Shown piece by piece: positions 6,076-8,451 of a stretch of DNA of 8,451 nucleotides. The stretch is from Alphaproteobacteria bacterium. GTDB taxonomy: Bacteria > Pseudomonadota > Alphaproteobacteria > Rickettsiales > SXRF01. Location of the stretch: assembly GCA_020050695.1 (NCBI GenBank), contig JAGVKI010000126.1, forward strand, positions 1 to 8,451. Reading direction: 5' to 3'. Numbering within the stretch: the first letter of the stretch is position 1; the number at the start of each line of letters is the position of its first letter. The notes beneath the pieces are model-generated. The model was not told where the DNA came from and searched no databases. It saw only the letters and a list, made by a program, of their open reading frames with translations. The translations under genes were made by a program, and so were the position numbers.

Positions 6076-8451
6076 TTAATATAGCGATCCCGTGCCGGTT
6101 ACAGGGGGTGAAACTACCGCTGGCGGTAGGTCAGACGGCGGCGGCTCTACATTGACGGTAGGCAAGGCCCCATCACCACTCATATTGGCACCCTGGCTGT
6201 TATCATTGCTTTTCATGCTATTATCATGCCCCGGAATATAAATCGGACCGCCCGTGATAAAGGCTTCTTCAATGAGTTTAGCGCCAGGATCGGTCATTTC
6301 GTTTACGCGCTCACCGGTTGCCAGGTCAACCCTCGCAAGGCTTATGCCCGGAGGAATGCGAAATGGCTTATCCTGCTGGTCTTTAAGTGCATCTTTCATA
6401 AACGCAATAAATGCAGGGAGCGCCACAGACGAACCAGTCTCGCGCTTACCCATGGTGCGCGGCTTGTCATAACCAATATAAACCCCTGCAACCAGGTCGG
6501 GTGCAAACCCCATAAACCAGGTATCAAGGCTGTCATTGGTAGTCCCGGTTTTACCTGCAACCGTTTTGCCAATTTCCTTGGCGCGCGCACCAGTGCCACG
6601 GACTGTTACGCCCTGAAGCATGGACACAATCTGATACGCAACACGCGGGTCAGCGACCTGTTCTCGTATATCAATAGGAATGGGCGGACGCGCGTCCTTG
6701 TCCATCCCGGTATCATCTTTCATAACGCAGTTATTGCATTCGCGGTTATCGCGGCGGTAGATGATTTTGCCCTGACGGTCATCAATACGCTCAATCAGCG
6801 CAGGGGTAATGCGTTTGCCACCATTGACCAGCATGCCATATGCATTTGCAAGGCGCAGCAACGTCGTCTCACCTGCCCCAAGAACAATAGAGAAATTCGG
6901 CGGCGTTATATCGTAAATGCCAAAACGGCGACTGATTTCCAGCACCTTATCAAGGCCAGTAATCTGCGCAAGGCGCACGGTTATTGTGTTGCGTGACTTT
7001 TCAAGCCCTACGCGCATAGTGGTCGGCCCAAGATATTCATCGTGGTAATTAGCAGGCCTCCAGTTAGGTTTACCTGCGCCCTGGCTCATTTCCACCGGCG
7101 CATCGAGCAGTATGGTTGAAGGCGTAAAGCCATTTTCCAGACCCGCCATATATACGAATGGCTTGAAGGCAGAACCCGGCTGGCGCTTGGCTTGCGTCGC
7201 ACGGTTGAATTCCGTACCGCCATATGCATATCCGCCCGACATAGCAAGCACACGGCCACTATGCGGGTCCATCACCACAAGCGCACCGTTTACTTCGGGT
7301 ATCTGCTGCAAGTCCCAGGCGTCATCAGCAGCATCTTTAGCCAGCAGCTTTTTCTGCTCTTCATTGATCGGCCCAACCAGAAGCACATCACCCAGCTTCA
7401 TAATATCAGAAGGCTTGCGCACTTCCGGGCCAAGCTGGCCATCGGCAATGATACGGCGCGTCCATTTCAGCAAGGCCGTAGGAATAATGCCCTGCTTATT
7501 ATCAGCAAACATGACCGTAGCCTTTTTCTCATCAAGGCCTGTAACCACACCCAGCTTTTGTGCGCCAAACACATGATACTCATGCTCGGTAAGCAGCTTT
7601 TCCAGCTGCGGCTTCATCTCTTCGGGTTTGCCAATAGCCATATGCGCCATCGGCCCCCGATAGCCACGCCTGCGGTCATACTCAACCAGCGCTTTACGCA
7701 GGGCTGCATCAGCATATTTCTGCAAGGTAGGATCAAGTGTGGTTTTCACCACCAGCCCACCTTTATATAATACATCGGCGCCATACATTTCCGCCAATTT
7801 ACGGCGCACTTCCTCTGCAAAGAAATCGGCATGCGCCACTTCACCGGCACTACGTGTGCGCAGTTCCATTGGCTTGGTTTTTGCCTCGGTTGCTGCTTCA
7901 GCGGTGATATAGCCCGCCGAGTTCATCTGGTCGATAACCCAGTTGCGGCGCTCAAGCGCCATTTTATAATTCTTCTTAGGGTTATAAATAGTGGGCGCCT
8001 TTGGCTGAGTGGCAAGCAGTGCCGCCTCTTCGATGGTCAGTTCATCCATCGATTTATTAAAATAGTTCTGGGCAGCCGCAGCCACACCATACGAACCAAG
8101 CCCCAAATAGATTTCATTTAAATAGAGTTCGAGAATCTTGTCCTTGCTGTAAACCTGGCTGATGCGGATAGCGAGGATGGCTTCCTTGATTTTGCGTTCA
8201 ATGGATTTCTCGCTGGTCAGCAGAAAGTTCTTCACCACCTGCTGGGTGATAGTCGAGCCACCTACCAGTGACTTGCCCTGTCCGTAATTGATAATATTGT
8301 CGCGCACCGCGCGTACAATGCCGCTTACGTCAATACCGTCATGTTCATAAAAATTCTTATCTTCAGCTGAAAGAAAGGCATGGATCACGCGCTTGGGAAT
8401 AGCCGTTAGCGGTACGAATACGCGTTTTTCAGTGGCATACTCCGCCAAGAG
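6076..8451 (-). CDS. mrcA: Penicillin-binding protein 1A (5' end outside window)
   Basis: Class A PBPs polymerise lipid II into glycan strands and cross-link the peptides, acting on the periplasmic face of the inner membrane. The frame is open to the window edge, and the Met at 8448 sits where the family has internal sequence (before AEYATEKRVFVP), so the cytoplasmic tail, membrane helix and true start are missing. Numbering from that Met, the glycosyltransferase 51 domain covers about 15-190, with the catalytic Glu29 in SAEDKNFYEH, the GGSTITQQ motif and LYLNEIYLG. An intervening domain follows. The transpeptidase domain covers about 385-700, with catalytic Ser426 in SAFK, the SRN motif and KTG at 633-635. 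A Cys-x-x-Cys (571-574) lies in a loop before KTG. The last 50 residues are Pro-, Ser- and Asn-rich and probably disordered. All catalytic motifs are intact. The gene lies upstream of prfB as in many alphaproteobacteria, with one gene between. Confidence 0.96.
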   Translation of the reverse strand, partial: LLAEYATEKRVFVPLTAIPKRVIHAFLSAEDKNFYEHDGIDVSGIVRAVRDNIINYGQGKSLVGGSTITQQVVKNFLLTSEKSIERKIKEAILAIRISQVYSKDKILELYLNEIYLGLGSYGVAAAAQNYFNKSMDELTIEEAALLATQPKAPTIYNPKKNYKMALERRNWVIDQMNSAGYITAEAATEAKTKPMELRTRSAGEVAHADFFAEEVRRKLAEMYGADVLYKGGLVVKTTLDPTLQKYADAALRKALVEYDRRRGYRGPMAHMAIGKPEEMKPQLEKLLTEHEYHVFGAQKLGVVTGLDEKKATVMFADNKQGIIPTALLKWTRRIIADGQLGPEVRKPSDIMKLGDVLLVGPINEEQKKLLAKDAADDAWDLQQIPEVNGALVVMDPHSGRVLAMSGGYAYGGTEFNRATQAKRQPGSAFKPFVYMAGLENGFTPSTILLDAPVEMSQGAGKPNWRPANYHDEYLGPTTMRVGLEKSRNTITVRLAQITGLDKVLEISRRFGIYDITPPNFSIVLGAGETTLLRLANAYGMLVNGGKRITPALIERIDDRQGKIIYRRDNRECNNCVMKDDTGMDKDARPPIPIDIREQVADPRVAYQIVSMLQGVTVRGTGARAKEIGKTVAGKTGTTNDSLDTWFMGFAPDLVAGVYIGYDKPRTMGKRETGSSVALPAFIAFMKDALKDQQDKPFRIPPGISLARVDLATGERVNEMTDPGAKLIEEAFITGGPIYIPGHDNSMKSNDNSQGANMSGDGALPTVNVEPPPSDLPPAVVSPPVTGTGSLY

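Noticed and set aside
6226..6996. Plus-strand open frame of 256 codons opposite mrcA
   Set aside because: It is antisense to the conserved transpeptidase domain of mrcA and has no supporting motif or ribosome binding site.

Overview
The window looks like a chromosomal segment of an alphaproteobacterium with moderate GC. The evidence is the MnmA active-site context (Pro-Cys-Val-Lys-Cys-Asn, as in alphaproteobacterial MnmA) and the mrcA/prfB neighbourhood, which as I recall is common in that class. The genus cannot be named from the sequence. I see no tRNA, rRNA, CRISPR array, insertion sequence or phage gene.

Plus strand, 1-3092: three tightly packed genes with gaps of only 4 bases. The first is a kinase-fold protein entering from outside the window, with the catalytic Asp and the DFG motif replaced (a pseudokinase) and a C-terminal membrane anchor. 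The second is a small polytopic membrane protein with a charged helical tail. The third is an exported alpha-type carbonic anhydrase in which one of the three zinc-binding histidines is Thr and the proton-shuttle His is Val. Two degenerate enzymes joined by a membrane protein, one predicted cytosolic and the other periplasmic, is the most intriguing part of the window and could be an envelope sensing or scaffolding module.

Minus strand, 3089-8451, read from right to left: mrcA (penicillin-binding protein 1A, 5' end outside the window), an unrecognised 156-residue membrane-anchored protein, prfB (release factor 2) and mnmA (tRNA 2-thiouridylase). prfB carries the classical programmed +1 frameshift (AGGAGG, then CTT TGA C), so its first 23 codons lie in another frame from the remaining 348. 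prfB and mnmA are 2 bases apart and form an operon. The two opposing operons overlap by 4 bases at 3089-3092.

The unrecognised gene at 5421-5891 is a self-contained unit between mrcA and prfB. It has a near-consensus sigma-70 type promoter (TTGCCC, 17 bases, TATAAT), a leader of about 110 bases with a 9-bp inverted repeat, a good ribosome binding site and a strong intrinsic terminator. Its codon choice differs from its neighbours. It may be highly expressed or recently acquired.
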